Shown: positions 45,249 to 53,981, counted from the stretch's first letter. The stretch is DNA of 64,000 bases from Streptomyces violaceusniger (GCA_005405945.1 BJHW01000001.1:5394001-5458000); one strand, 5' to 3'. Notes: generated by a model from the letters alone, not told the origin. Numbers and translations are program-made.

Positions 45249-46253
45249 TCAGCCCCGGCGGAAGAGCTTGCGCAGGCCGAAGAAGACCACCAGCGCGCCG
45301 ACGAAGGTGAGCCCGGCCTTGACCAGGTTGCCGTTCTTGTCGTCGTCGGTGAGCTTGCCGTCGACGCGGTCGGAGTACTCCCCGTTCTTCTTCTGCTCCT
45401 TCGCGGTGGCGTCCGGCAGCAGCTCCCCGCCGAGGTCCACCGGCGTCACCTTGGAGCCCGCGCCCTCGGTGCCGTACATGAGGGTGCCGCCGTCGGGGGT
45501 GAAGGTGACCGACTCGCCCTGCCGCTGGAGCGGCAGCCCCGGCTCGTCCTTCAGCCGCGTCGGCTTTCCGTTCCGCCAGCGGTACTCGGCGGCCGAGAAG
45601 TAGCCGCGGAGCACCAGCCGGGTGCCGTCCGGGGAGAACGCCCCGTCCGTGACCTCCATGTCGATGTCGGAGACCCGCTGGAAGACATTCACCCCGGAGG
45701 GGCTCAGCGTGGTCGGTCCGGCGTACAGCCCGCCGTCCTCGTCGCTCTTGCTGGCGATGTAGACGCGGCCCGTCTTGGGATGGACCATCAGCGCCTCGGC
45801 GTTGCGCGGCCCGCCCTGGTACTTGACGGTGAACTGGGTCGCGGTGACGGTGGCGTCCTTCAGCCGCTTCGGCTCCGGGAAGCGGTAGATCCACACATGG
45901 TCCCACTGACCGCCCAGGTTGTCTCCGATGTCGCCGACGTAGACATTGCCGTCCGGCCCTATCGAGATCGCCTCCACATCGCGGGGATCCCCTATGCCGC
46001 GCAGGGTGATCCGCGCGACCGTCTTCCCGGTCCTGCCGTCCACGGCGTAGACGTACGGGCCGTCCGAGCTGTCGTTGTGCGTCCAGTAGACGCCGGGGTG
46101 CAGACGGCTCGCGGCGAGGCCGCTGGACTCGGTGATCCGTGGGTCCTGGATCGTGAAGGGGGACGGCGACGACGAGTCGTCGGCGGCGGCCGGGGCGGCT
46201 GCGGACACGGCCAGCAGCGCGGCGGCACCGAGTACGAACGGAAGCGGACGCAT
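45249..46253 (-). CDS. secreted, membrane-anchored beta-propeller protein
   Basis: A 334-residue protein with a signal peptide (1-25, cleavage near PAAADD), a repeat domain of beta-propeller type (ESSGLAASRLHPGVYWTHND, IGPDGNVYVGDIGDN, KTGRVYIASKSDEDG, FSPDGTRLVLRGY) and a C-terminal membrane helix (AGLTFVGALVVFFGL) followed by RKLFRRG. The domain should face outside. It resembles WD40-like/TolB-type or phytase-like esterase propellers without a recognisable active site. The promoter region to its right is full of short repeats. Confidence 0.82.
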   Translation of the reverse strand: MRPLPFVLGAAALLAVSAAAPAAADDSSSPSPFTIQDPRITESSGLAASRLHPGVYWTHNDSSDGPYVYAVDGRTGKTVARITLRGIGDPRDVEAISIGPDGNVYVGDIGDNLGGQWDHVWIYRFPEPKRLKDATVTATQFTVKYQGGPRNAEALMVHPKTGRVYIASKSDEDGGLYAGPTTLSPSGVNVFQRVSDIDMEVTDGAFSPDGTRLVLRGYFSAAEYRWRNGKPTRLKDEPGLPLQRQGESVTFTPDGGTLMYGTEGAGSKVTPVDLGGELLPDATAKEQKKNGEYSDRVDGKLTDDDKNGNLVKAGLTFVGALVVFFGLRKLFRRG

Positions 46254-46653
46254 GGGCCCAAGCCTGCCATCCCGCCGGGGGCGTCCGGCGCCGGAACCAC
46301 GCCGAGGGGTCCCCTCCGGCCACGTATGGCCTCCGCCTCCGCCTGGGCAGGGCCTTCCGCCTTCCGCCCGGGCATGGCTTCCGCCTTCCGCCTTCCGCCT
46401 TCCGCCCACGTCCGACTCCCTGTGATCAAGCCCGACTCCCGTGATCAAGCCCGACTTCCGTGATCACGCATGACTTCCGCGATCACGGGCAGATAACGTC
46501 TGTCAATTATTTGTGCGGGCGACCACCCCCAAATAACCCCGAGATTATTTGATCTCATCCGGGGATTATTTCGGCGAGAAATTTATCGGTCATTGACGGC
46601 ATAGCGGGCGGCGGCATTGCAATGCAGAAAGGCCCCGCTTACGGTCTGAGCTC
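46254..46653. other. repeat-rich then AT-rich intergenic region
   Basis: From about 46320 to 46410 CTTCCGC heptamers repeat; from 46423 a 19-bp unit opening TGATCAAGCCCGACTTCCG recurs about four times (46423, 46442, 46461, 46480). From 46500 to 46610 the base composition drops to unusually AT-rich for this window, with ATTATTT three times and a stem CCCCGAGAT/ATCTC. This should be the promoter region of the tetraspan gene at 46654. No ORF is supported. Confidence 0.65.
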
Positions 46654-47205
46654 ATGAGCGAATACAGCCAGTCCTCTTATGCGCAAACCGCACCGCCCAC
46701 GCATTCCGCCGGTGCCCCGAACCACGGTGCGGCACCGGCCGCGCCGTCCAAGAAGATCGCGATCTTCGCGATCGTCGGCTCGGTCATCGCGCTGGTCGGC
46801 TCCATGGTGAACTGGGTGATCTCCGACTCCGAGGGCGCCACCGGAGGCATCAAGGGCATCGACGGCGACGGCATCATCACGCTGATCATCGCCCTGGTCG
46901 CGGCGGTCCTGTTCATCGCCGCCATGGCCACCAAGAAGGCGGCGCTCTACCTGGTCGGCGGCGTTCTGGGGCTGGCCATGGCCATTGTCGCGGCCATCAA
47001 CATGGCCGACCCCGATCGGCTCCTCATCCAGAAGCTGAAGGACGAGGAGGGGGTGTCGCAGCAGGTCGCGGAGAAGGCGGTGGAGCAGGCCTCGAAGCTG
47101 TACGACATGACCGCAGGACCGGGGCTCTACATGGTCCTGATCGGCGCACTGATGGCCCTGGCCCTCGGCGTTCTCGGCTTTATGAAGTCCCGCGCCGCCC
47201 GGTAA
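46654..47205 (+). CDS. small tetraspan membrane protein
   Basis: A 183-residue protein with a polar N-terminus (1-30, Ala/Pro/Ser-rich), four predicted membrane helices (about 33-55, 74-92, 95-115 and 155-177) and a polar loop between helices three and four (KLKDEEGVSQQVAEKAVEQA). No family that I can name. The ATG at 46654 has no strong ribosome-binding site. It is preceded by an AT-rich promoter region and followed by a good hairpin terminator, so it is a single-gene unit. Confidence 0.75.
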   Translation: MSEYSQSSYAQTAPPTHSAGAPNHGAAPAAPSKKIAIFAIVGSVIALVGSMVNWVISDSEGATGGIKGIDGDGIITLIIALVAAVLFIAAMATKKAALYLVGGVLGLAMAIVAAINMADPDRLLIQKLKDEEGVSQQVAEKAVEQASKLYDMTAGPGLYMVLIGALMALALGVLGFMKSRAAR

Positions 47206-47277
47206 TCCGAAAAGACCGGTCGCATTCGGCGACCACATTCAGCGGCCATATCCGGCGATCACGTTCGACCGAAGTTC

Positions 47278-47316
47278 GGCCGGAATTCGGGCCGGAGTTC
47301 GGGCCGGAGTTCGATC
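47278..47316. repeat. 15-bp direct repeat
   Basis: GGCCGGAATTCGGGCCGGAG and following copies give about three units of a 12-15-bp GGCCGGAGTTCG element after the tetraspan gene. Confidence 0.6.
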
Positions 47317-47348
47317 GACGTCCGACCGGAGCCACGAAACCCCAAGAC

Positions 47349-47385
47349 GCCCGCTTTTTGACCGCACGGGGGCCAAAAAGCGGGC
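47349..47385 (+). terminator. Rho-independent-like terminator
   Basis: GCCCGCTTTTTG pairs exactly (12 bp) with CAAAAAGCGGGC across a 13-base loop and is followed by a T-rich stretch (TTTCGGGTTTTC). It ends the tetraspan unit. Confidence 0.85.
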
Positions 47386-47473
47386 TTTCGGGTTTTCTCG
47401 GTTTTCCCACGGGGTATTCCCGCCCGGGCCCCTGCCGCCGCCGATGACGGAGCACCCGGCCCGCCCCCTTGAT

Positions 47474-47494
47474 TAGAGCGCACTCCAACGGCTT
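47474..47494 (+). promoter_or_regulatory. MerR-type operator/promoter candidate
   Basis: TTAGAGCGCACTCCAA is a near-perfect dyad (TTAGAG against CTCCAA, one mismatch) preceded by CTTGATT, just upstream of the aldo/keto reductase ATG. Dyads of this form lie in the long spacers of MerR-activated promoters. No merR gene is in the window. Confidence 0.45.
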
Positions 47495-47505
47495 GGCTGA
47501 TCCCC

Positions 47506-48501
47506 ATGGAGTACACGCAGCTCGGACGCACAGGTCTCAAGGTCAGCCGTATCGTCCTCGGCACCATGAACTTCGGTCCGCAGACGGAGGAGGCCGACAG
47601 CCACTCGATCATGGATGCCGCGCTCGACGCGGGCATCAACTTCTTCGACACCGCCAATGTCTACGGCTGGGGCGAGAACAAGGGCCGCACCGAGGAAATC
47701 ATCGGGAGCTGGTTCGCCAAGGGCGGCGGGCGGCGCGAGAAGACGGTCCTCGCGACCAAGGTGTACGGAAACATGGCCGCCGAGGGTGAGCCCTGGCCCA
47801 ACAGCGACAAGCTCTCGGCCGTGAACATCCGCCGGGCCGTGGACGCCAGCCTCAAGCGGCTCGGCACGGACTACATCGACCTCTACCAGTTCCACCACGT
47901 GGACCGCTCCACCCCGTGGGACGAGATCTGGCAGGCCATCGACGTCCTCGTAGAGCAGGGCAAGATCATCTACGCGGGCTCCTCCAACCACGCGGGCTGG
48001 CACATCGCCCAGGCCAATGAGGCCGCCGCCCGCCGCGGTTCGTACGGGCTGGTCAGCGAGCAGTGCCTGTACAACCTGGCCGAGCGCCGCGCCGAGATGG
48101 AGGTCATCCCGGCCGCGCAGGGCTACGGCGTGGGCGTCATCCCCTGGTCGCCGCTGCACGGCGGACTGCTCGGCGGCGCGCTCCGCAAGGAGCGCGAGGG
48201 CGGCGGCTCGCGCAGCACGTCCGGGCGCAGCGCCGACGCGCTGAAGAACACGGCGGTGCGCGATCAGATCCAGCGGTACGAGGACCTGCTGGCCAAGCAC
48301 GGCATCGAGCCCGGCGAGGCGGCCCTGGCCTGGCTGCTCACCCGGCCCGGCGTCACCGGCCCGATCGTGGGTCCGCGCACGGCCGAGCAGCTGGCGTCGG
48401 CGGTGCGGGCGTCGGAGCTGACGCTGGGCGAGGAGCTGCTGACGGAGCTGGACGAGATCTTCCCCGGCCCGGGTCCGTCGCCGGAGGCGTTCGCCTGGTA
48501 G
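47506..48501 (+). CDS. aldo/keto reductase
   Basis: A 331-residue NADPH-dependent TIM-barrel oxidoreductase. The tetrad residues are visible in FFDTANVYGWGENKG (Asp, Tyr), LATKVYG (Lys) and YQFHHVDRS (His); the cofactor region is GPIVGPRTAEQLASAV. It starts at MEYTQLGRTGLKVS as usual for the family. No clear Shine-Dalgarno precedes the ATG, and the transcript may start close to it. The substrate is unknown; a MerR-type dyad upstream suggests stress-induced expression. Confidence 0.92.
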   Translation: MEYTQLGRTGLKVSRIVLGTMNFGPQTEEADSHSIMDAALDAGINFFDTANVYGWGENKGRTEEIIGSWFAKGGGRREKTVLATKVYGNMAAEGEPWPNSDKLSAVNIRRAVDASLKRLGTDYIDLYQFHHVDRSTPWDEIWQAIDVLVEQGKIIYAGSSNHAGWHIAQANEAAARRGSYGLVSEQCLYNLAERRAEMEVIPAAQGYGVGVIPWSPLHGGLLGGALRKEREGGGSRSTSGRSADALKNTAVRDQIQRYEDLLAKHGIEPGEAALAWLLTRPGVTGPIVGPRTAEQLASAVRASELTLGEELLTELDEIFPGPGPSPEAFAW

Positions 48502-48548
48502 CCGAGACACTGGGCGTGGGCCGCGCGGCGGTCCACACCCCCTCGTTC

Positions 48549-48638
48549 TCAACCTCCGAGGGCGGCAGCCGCGGCGACGACGACGAGAATCAGCACCAGC
48601 GCGCCGCTCATGATCATGTTTCTGGTCTTGGGGTCCAC
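48549..48638 (-). CDS. 29-residue single-pass membrane peptide
   Basis: A 29-codon frame, VDPKTRNMIMSG followed by a hydrophobic run ALVLILVVVAAAAALGG and stop. The polar, basic start and one membrane helix are typical of small Streptomyces membrane peptides. GAGG lies just before the GTG (spacing short). It sits 23 bases downstream of the phosphodiesterase gene in the same direction. It is too short for most gene finders; function unknown. Confidence 0.55.
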   Translation of the reverse strand: MDPKTRNMIMSGALVLILVVVAAAAALGG

Positions 48639-48660
48639 ACCTCGAGATTAGCCGGACCGC

Positions 48661-49254
48661 TCAGTGCCCCAGCGGCCAGGCCGCCACCACCTCGTAGCGC
48701 GGCTGCTGCCCGGGGACGCCCGGGGCCGGTGGATGGCTGCGCACGAGGCTGAGCTCGCCCACGGTCCACTCCCGGCCCGCGAAGTCCGTGAGCCCGTCCA
48801 CGTACGGCGCGAGGCTGGTGGCGGAGCCGTGGCGCGGGGAGCCGTGCCGCGGGGAGCGGGCGCGGGCGATGGTCAGATGCGGGTGGTACGGGCGGTGCCG
48901 GTCCATCGGGACCCCGGCCCGTCGGCCCCTCGCCTCGGCGGAGTCGGCCAGCCGCCGCAGGGCCTCGCTGTCGCCGTCGACGCCCACCCACACCACCCGG
49001 TCGTCGAACCGGCCGCCGCCCGCGAGCCGCAGCTCATGGGGGTGGTGCCGATGGGCGGCGCGGGCCAGCCGGGTGTGCAGCTCGGGCAGTATGTCCTCGG
49101 CCACCTCGCCGAAGAAGGCGAGTGTGAAGTGCCAGCCCTGCCGCTCGGTCCAGCGCAGCCCGTCCGCCCCCGGCAGCGCCCGGAGCGCCTTGACCCGCGC
49201 GGCCAGCTCGGCGACGGCCGCCTCCGGCGGCAACACGGCGGCGAAGAGTCTCAT
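48661..49254 (-). CDS. thpR: RNA 2',3'-cyclic phosphodiesterase (2H family)
   Basis: A 197-residue 2H phosphoesterase formerly called 2'-5' RNA ligase. Both HxTx motifs are present: HFTL in GWHFTLAFFGE (about residue 42) and HLTI in HPHLTIARARS (about residue 130). The N-terminus MRLFAAVLPP is typical. It probably opens 2',3'-cyclic ends of RNA. A short duplication encodes RHGSPRHGS. The ATG has GGGCGG upstream. Confidence 0.9.
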   Translation of the reverse strand: MRLFAAVLPPEAAVAELAARVKALRALPGADGLRWTERQGWHFTLAFFGEVAEDILPELHTRLARAAHRHHPHELRLAGGGRFDDRVVWVGVDGDSEALRRLADSAEARGRRAGVPMDRHRPYHPHLTIARARSPRHGSPRHGSATSLAPYVDGLTDFAGREWTVGELSLVRSHPPAPGVPGQQPRYEVVAAWPLGH

Positions 49255-49384
49255 CCGCCCAGTCTCCCGCACCGGAGGTGGGGAACTCAGCCCCTCCGGC
49301 GTGCGAGGAGCGGGGTCCCGGGCGAAGTCAAAGAGGCGTAGCCCCGGCGAGGCCAAAGGGGGCGCTTCAGGCCATGGCGGCCAG

Positions 49385-50818
49385 TCAGGCCGTGGCGGCC
49401 AGCGGCTTGTCCTCCGGCTCGGGCGTGCGCGGCACGAAGATCACATGGGGGTGGCCCCGACGCAGGTCCAGCTTCAGCCGCAGGCCGCCGGCCCGGACCA
49501 GGATCAGCCCCACCCCGGCCGCGGCGGCCGCCGAGACCAGACCGCCCGCGGCGAAGCCGATGCGCGCGCCGCAGGTGTCGGTCAGCCAGCCCACCAGCGG
49601 GCCGCCGATCGGCGTACCGCCGACGAAGACCATCATGAACAGGCTCATCACCCGGCCCCGCATCGCGGGATCCGTCGCGAGCTGGACGCTGGAGTTCGCG
49701 GTCACGTTGAACGTCAGGCTGAAGATCCCGATCGGCACCATGAGCGCCGCGAAGAGCCAGAAGTACGGGGTGGCCGCCGCGACCATCTCCAGCACGCCGA
49801 ACATCAGCGCCGCCCCGACCAGCAGCCGCCGCCGGGCCACCACGCGCCGGGCGGCGAGCAGCGCGCCCGTCACCGAGCCGATCGCGATCAGGGTGTTGAG
49901 CAGGCCGTACGTACCCGGTCCGGCGTGGAAGACATCGTCGGCGAAGGCGCTCAGCCAGATCGGGAAGTTGAAGCCGAAGGTGCCGATGAAGCCGACGAGC
50001 ACGATCGGCCAGATCAGATCGGGGTTCCCGGCCACATAGCGCAGCCCCTCCCGCAGCTGCCCCTTGCCGCGCGGCGCCCGCTCGACCTTGTGCAGCTCGC
50101 TGGTACGCATCAGCAGCAGCCCGATGATCGGGGCACCGAAGGAGAGTCCGTTGATGAGGAAGGCCCAGCCGCTGCCCACGGCGGTGATCAGCACACCGGC
50201 GACCGCCGGGCCGATCAGCCGGGCGGACTGGAAGTTCGCGGAGTTGAGGCTGACCGCGTTCCGCAGGTCCTTGGGGCCGACCATCTCGTTGACGAAGACC
50301 TGGCGGGTCGGGTTGTCGACGACGGTGACCATGCCGAGCAGGAACGCGATCAGATAGACGTGCCAGACCTGCACATGGCCGCTGAGGGTGAGGGCGGCGA
50401 GGGCGAGCCCGCACAGCCCCAGCGCGGTCTGGGTGAAGAGCAGCAGCCGGCGCCGGGGACATCGGTCCGCGATGACCCCGCCGTAGAGGCCGAAGAGCAG
50501 CATGGGCAGGAACTGCAGCGCGGTGGTGATGCCGACCGCGGTGGAGGAGCCGGTGATGCTCAGGACCAGCCAGTCCTGGGCGATCCGCGACATCCAGGTG
50601 CCGGTGTTGGAGATCATGGCACCGGTCGCGAACAGGCGGTAGTTGCGGATCCTCAGCGAACGGAAGGTCCCGCCCCGGGTGCGTCCCGCGGTGACGGCGG
50701 GCGCGGGGTCGGATACGGAGTTTCCGGGGGTGCCGGGGTTGCCCAGGCTTCTGGGGTCTCCGGGGTGTGCGGGGTTCTTCGGTGCGGGTGCGGAGTCTGC
50801 TCCGGGTCCCGTACTCAA
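49385..50818 (-). CDS. MFS transporter (drug/enterobactin exporter-like)
   Basis: A 477-residue major-facilitator protein with a disordered 50-residue N-terminus, then about 12 membrane helices and motif A-like ADRCPRRRLLLF between helices two and three. It resembles the DHA3/EntS group (RNYRLFATGAMISNTGTWM). TTG 50818 is the start, with AGGAGG nine bases upstream. It follows the MarR gene with a 33-base gap, so the regulator likely controls this exporter. Confidence 0.9.
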   Translation of the reverse strand: MSTGPGADSAPAPKNPAHPGDPRSLGNPGTPGNSVSDPAPAVTAGRTRGGTFRSLRIRNYRLFATGAMISNTGTWMSRIAQDWLVLSITGSSTAVGITTALQFLPMLLFGLYGGVIADRCPRRRLLLFTQTALGLCGLALAALTLSGHVQVWHVYLIAFLLGMVTVVDNPTRQVFVNEMVGPKDLRNAVSLNSANFQSARLIGPAVAGVLITAVGSGWAFLINGLSFGAPIIGLLLMRTSELHKVERAPRGKGQLREGLRYVAGNPDLIWPIVLVGFIGTFGFNFPIWLSAFADDVFHAGPGTYGLLNTLIAIGSVTGALLAARRVVARRRLLVGAALMFGVLEMVAAATPYFWLFAALMVPIGIFSLTFNVTANSSVQLATDPAMRGRVMSLFMMVFVGGTPIGGPLVGWLTDTCGARIGFAAGGLVSAAAAAGVGLILVRAGGLRLKLDLRRGHPHVIFVPRTPEPEDKPLAATA

Positions 50819-50851
50819 GTGCGTTCGCCTCCTGGCTGCCTCGGGTCGTTC

Positions 50852-51325
50852 TTACATATGCGCGAGCTTCTCCAGTACGGGCGCGGCGGCGCGCAGCACG
50901 TCCCACTCGTCCTCGGTCAGCTCCCCGACCAGCTCGGCCAGCCAGGCGTTGCGCTTGCGTCGGCTCTCTTCGAGCATGGCCTCTGCCCGCTCGGTCGGCG
51001 AGACGACCTTCTGCCGCCGGTCCTCAGGATGCGGCTCGAGCCTGACCAGCCCCTTGGCCTCCAGCAGCGCCACGATGCGGGTCATCGACGGCGGCTGGAC
51101 GTGCTCCTTGCGGGCCAGCTCGCCGGGGGTGGCGGAGCCGCACTGGGCCAGCGTGCCCAGGACCGCCATCTCGGTCGGGCTGAGCGATTCGTCCACCCGC
51201 TGGTGCTTGAGCCGCCGCGACAGGCGCATCACTCCGGACCGCAGTGCGCTGACCGCGGCCGCGTCATCGGGGGGCGCCTCCGCCTGGTGCTGGGGGCGGG
51301 ACAGATCCGGCATGGTCTTTAGCAT
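50852..51325 (-). CDS. MarR-family regulator
   Basis: A 157-residue winged-helix protein: helices around LGTLAQCGSATPGELARKEH, recognition helix VQPPSMTRIVALLEAKGLV and wing HPEDRRQKVV. MarR proteins release DNA on binding a drug or phenolic ligand. ATG 51325 has GAGG about nine bases upstream; ATG 51313 is an alternative. It is the first gene of a two-gene operon with the MFS exporter, and a perfect dyad lies directly upstream, indicating autoregulation. Confidence 0.9.
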   Translation of the reverse strand: MLKTMPDLSRPQHQAEAPPDDAAAVSALRSGVMRLSRRLKHQRVDESLSPTEMAVLGTLAQCGSATPGELARKEHVQPPSMTRIVALLEAKGLVRLEPHPEDRRQKVVSPTERAEAMLEESRRKRNAWLAELVGELTEDEWDVLRAAAPVLEKLAHM

Positions 51326-51329
51326 AACT

Positions 51330-51346
51330 CATTACCTCGCCTAATG
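51330..51346 (-). promoter_or_regulatory. MarR operator candidate
   Basis: CATTA-CCTCGCC-TAATG, a perfect five-bp dyad with seven-base spacer, begins five bases upstream of the marR ATG and overlaps its ribosome-binding site. Bound MarR would block the operon. Confidence 0.6.
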
Positions 51347-51425
51347 AAACCCTGGTGACTTCCCTATTTCTATTTCACCCGAACGAGTGAAACGACTCCG
51401 GGTAGTAACGTACGGCGGCACGCAT

Positions 51426-51458
51426 GAGCGCCCAGGACCACGGGGGTCCGGGGCGCTC
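51426..51458 (-). terminator. hairpin terminator of the permease gene
   Basis: GAGCGCCC pairs with GGGCGCTC, and inside it GGACC with GGTCC, around ACGGG. It lies about 95 bases after the NCS2 permease stop on the minus strand. Confidence 0.65.
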
Positions 51459-51550
51459 AGGGCGGAACGCTCGCGCGCCAGGCGGGACGGCGTGCACCAG
51501 GGGGGACGACGACCCGGCCCGGGCTCGGCCCAGGCAGGGCCGGGCTCGGC

Positions 51551-53017
51551 TCAGGAGACGCCGAGTGCCTGTTCGATCGGGTTGAGCAGGAAGTACACCA
51601 GGAAGCACAGCCCCACCGCGGCCAGCAGCCAGGGGATCTCCCGGGTCCGCCGGGTGGCGACGCGCAGCAGCAGGAACGCGAGGACGCCCAGCCCGATCCC
51701 GTTGGTGATGCTGTAGGTGAACGGCATCGAGATCATGGTCAGGAAGGCCGGGATCGCGATCGTGGAATCGCTCCAGTCGATCTCCTTGACGTTCGCCGCC
51801 ATGATCAGGAAGCCGACGACCACCAGCGCGGGGGTCGCGGCCTGCGAGGGCACCACCTTGGCCAGCGGGGTGAAGACCAGCGCGAGCAGGAAGAGCGCGC
51901 CGGTCACCACGTTCGCGAGTCCGGTGCGCGCCCCTTCCCCGACGCCCGCCGTGGACTCCACGAAGCAGGTGTTGGCCGAGGCCGAGCCGAAGCCGCCGCC
52001 CGCGACCGCGACGCCGTCCATCATCAGGATCCGGCCCATGCCCGGCAGCTGGCCGCGCTCATCGGTCAGCCCGGCCTCCTCGCCGACGCCGATGATCGTG
52101 CCCATCGCGTCGAAGAAGCCGGACAGCAGCACGGTGAAGACGAAGAGACAGCCGGTGAGCAGGCCGACCTCATGGAAGCCGCCGAAGAGGCTGACATCGC
52201 CGACGAGGCCGAAGTCCGGGGTGTCGACCACCTTGTCCGGCACCGTGGGGATGGTCAGCCCCCACTGGGCGTCCGGGATCTGGGCCAGGGAGTTGATCAC
52301 GATCGCGACCACGGTCATCGTCACGATGCCGATCAGGATCGCGCCGCGCGTCTTGCGGACGATCAGGATGAAGGTGAGCGCGAGACCGACCACGAAGACC
52401 AGCACCGGCCAGCCCTGGAGCCGCCCGGCCACCCCCAGGCCGAGGGGGACGGTGGTGTGCGCGGAGTCGGGGTTACGGCTGACAAAGCCGGAGTCGACAA
52501 GACCGATCAGGGCGATGAAGAGACCGATACCGATCGCGATCGCCCGCCGCAGCCCGGACGGGATCGCGTCCATCACCCGCTGCCGCAGTCCCGAGGCGAC
52601 GAGGATCATCAGCACCAGACCCGCGAGCACCACCATGCCCATCGCGTCCGGCCAGCTCATCTTGGGCGCGAGCTGGAGCGAGACCACGGCGTTGATGCCG
52701 AGGCCCGCGGCCAGCGCGATGGGGACGTTGCCGATGATCCCCATGAGCAGCGTGGTCAGACCCGCGATCAGGGCGGTGGCGGTGACCAGCTGGCCGTTGT
52801 TGAGCTGATGCCCGAACTTGTCCGTACCGGCCCCGAGGATGATCGGATTCAGTACGACGATGTAGGCCATCGCAAAGAACGTGGCCAGTCCGCCCCGGAT
52901 CTCCCGGGAGATCGAGGAACCACGCTCGCTGATCTTGAAGAACTTGTCGATGCCCTTGGCGGGGGGAGTCGGAGCCTGTTCGCCGGCGTCGACCGGCGCG
53001 GTGGCCGAGGGGGACAT
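51551..53017 (-). CDS. NCS2-family purine permease
   Basis: A 488-residue membrane protein of the AzgA/PbuG (adenine/hypoxanthine/guanine) group with 12-14 helices. Family signs are IDKFFKISERGSSISREIRGG at the start (cited in parts: FFKISERGSSISREIRGG), FFAMAYIVVLNPIILG, FVFTVLLSGFFDAMGTIIGV and GFGSASANTCFVESTAGVGE, which holds substrate-binding residues. It imports purine bases by proton symport. ATG 53017 has GAGG six bases upstream. It is a single-gene unit. Confidence 0.92.
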   Translation of the reverse strand: MSPSATAPVDAGEQAPTPPAKGIDKFFKISERGSSISREIRGGLATFFAMAYIVVLNPIILGAGTDKFGHQLNNGQLVTATALIAGLTTLLMGIIGNVPIALAAGLGINAVVSLQLAPKMSWPDAMGMVVLAGLVLMILVASGLRQRVMDAIPSGLRRAIAIGIGLFIALIGLVDSGFVSRNPDSAHTTVPLGLGVAGRLQGWPVLVFVVGLALTFILIVRKTRGAILIGIVTMTVVAIVINSLAQIPDAQWGLTIPTVPDKVVDTPDFGLVGDVSLFGGFHEVGLLTGCLFVFTVLLSGFFDAMGTIIGVGEEAGLTDERGQLPGMGRILMMDGVAVAGGGFGSASANTCFVESTAGVGEGARTGLANVVTGALFLLALVFTPLAKVVPSQAATPALVVVGFLIMAANVKEIDWSDSTIAIPAFLTMISMPFTYSITNGIGLGVLAFLLLRVATRRTREIPWLLAAVGLCFLVYFLLNPIEQALGVS

Positions 53018-53172
53018 GAAGGACCTCAGGGTGCGTGAACAGCAACGGCGGGGCCCTTTGGATGATCGAACGAGACATTCCACTCAGACCCAGAAGTATT
53101 CAGTATGAAACTATCAACGCCGGATCGCCAAACCGGTCCCGGTGAGGTCTCGGTGAGGTCCCGACGAGGTCT

Positions 53173-53285
53173 CGGCGCTGCCCCGGCGCCGTCCCGGCAC
53201 GGCCCCCGGCGCCGTCCCGGCACGATCCCCGGCGCCGCCCCGGCACGATCCCCGGCGCCGCCCCGGCACGGCCCCGGCCGGGCCC
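53173..53285. repeat. 23-bp tandem repeat, about five copies
   Basis: GGCAC recurs at 53196, 53219, 53242 and 53265, exactly 23 bases apart, within units CGGCACGATCCCCGGCGCCG. The array sits in the divergent gap between the permease and DUF2530 genes. Confidence 0.88.
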
Positions 53286-53311
53286 GTGACCGGCCCCCTT
53301 AAGCTGTGGCC

Positions 53312-53592
53312 ATGACGAAGTGGACCCCAAGCACGAGGCGCCGGAGCCCCTTGAGGGCAATGTCGTGGCCACGATCACCGGCGGCACGATCCTGTGGTTC
53401 GTCCTCTTCCTCGCCCAGCTGCCCTTCTATGGCTGGTTCCACGACCACGGACATCTGTGGTGGCTGTGGACCTGCCTGGCCGGCGGCGGCCTCGGGCTGC
53501 TCGGCACCTGGTACGTACGGGCCCGGGAGACGGCGATCCGCCGCGGCTCGCGGAACGGCGACACGCAGCCGGCCGACGCGCAGAACGGCTGA
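53312..53592 (+). CDS. DUF2530 family membrane protein (one apparent frameshift)
   Basis: A small protein of about 93 residues with two membrane helices (VVATITGGTILWFVLFLAQ and LWWLWTCLAGGGLGLLGTW) separated by YGWFHDHGH. If one C is added in the run at 53325-53328, the gene starts at ATG 53312 as MTKWTPKHEAPEPLEG, which fits the family better than the uninterrupted frame from GTG 53320. Function is unknown; it is common in actinobacteria near permease and methyltransferase genes. It ends in a stop-spanning repeat. Confidence 0.78.
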
Positions 53593-53657
53593 CACACGGA
53601 CGGCCGACACGCAGAACCGCTGACGCGCAGCCAGCCGACGCACAGAACCGCCGACCC
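53565..53657 (+). repeat. 31-bp stop-spanning tandem repeat, three copies
   Basis: CAGAAC recurs at 53581, 53612 and 53643. The first copy contains the end of the DUF2530 gene and its TGA (53590-53592); the other two follow the stop. Confidence 0.88.
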
Positions 53658-53981
53658 ACCGCACCGCTGCCGTGCCCACCCCGAGCGCGCACAAGGGGCA
53701 CCCGCGACGGCGCGGCGCCGGACCGCCCGCCGTTCCCGGCCGCGGCCCGGCGCCCTGGCCTGGTGCGCGGGCGCGCTCCCCTCCTCATGACGCACCCGCT
53801 CACCCGTCTGTGGTGCGCACAGAAAGATGACGGCCCCGCCGCGGGGACGCGCGGGCGGAGCCGGATGGGTCAACTGTACGATCTTCACGGGCCGTTCACA
53901 ATGTTGCGGAAGCCTCACGACGGGCACTTTGTTCGAGAACTACCGTCTTGCGATCGTCAACTCACCAGTAATGTGAGAGAT
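53593..53981. other. intergenic region, repeats then promoter
   Basis: The first 65 bases are repeat copies. The part from about 53880 to 53981 is less GC-rich and should hold the methyltransferase promoter. No gene is seen. Confidence 0.5.
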
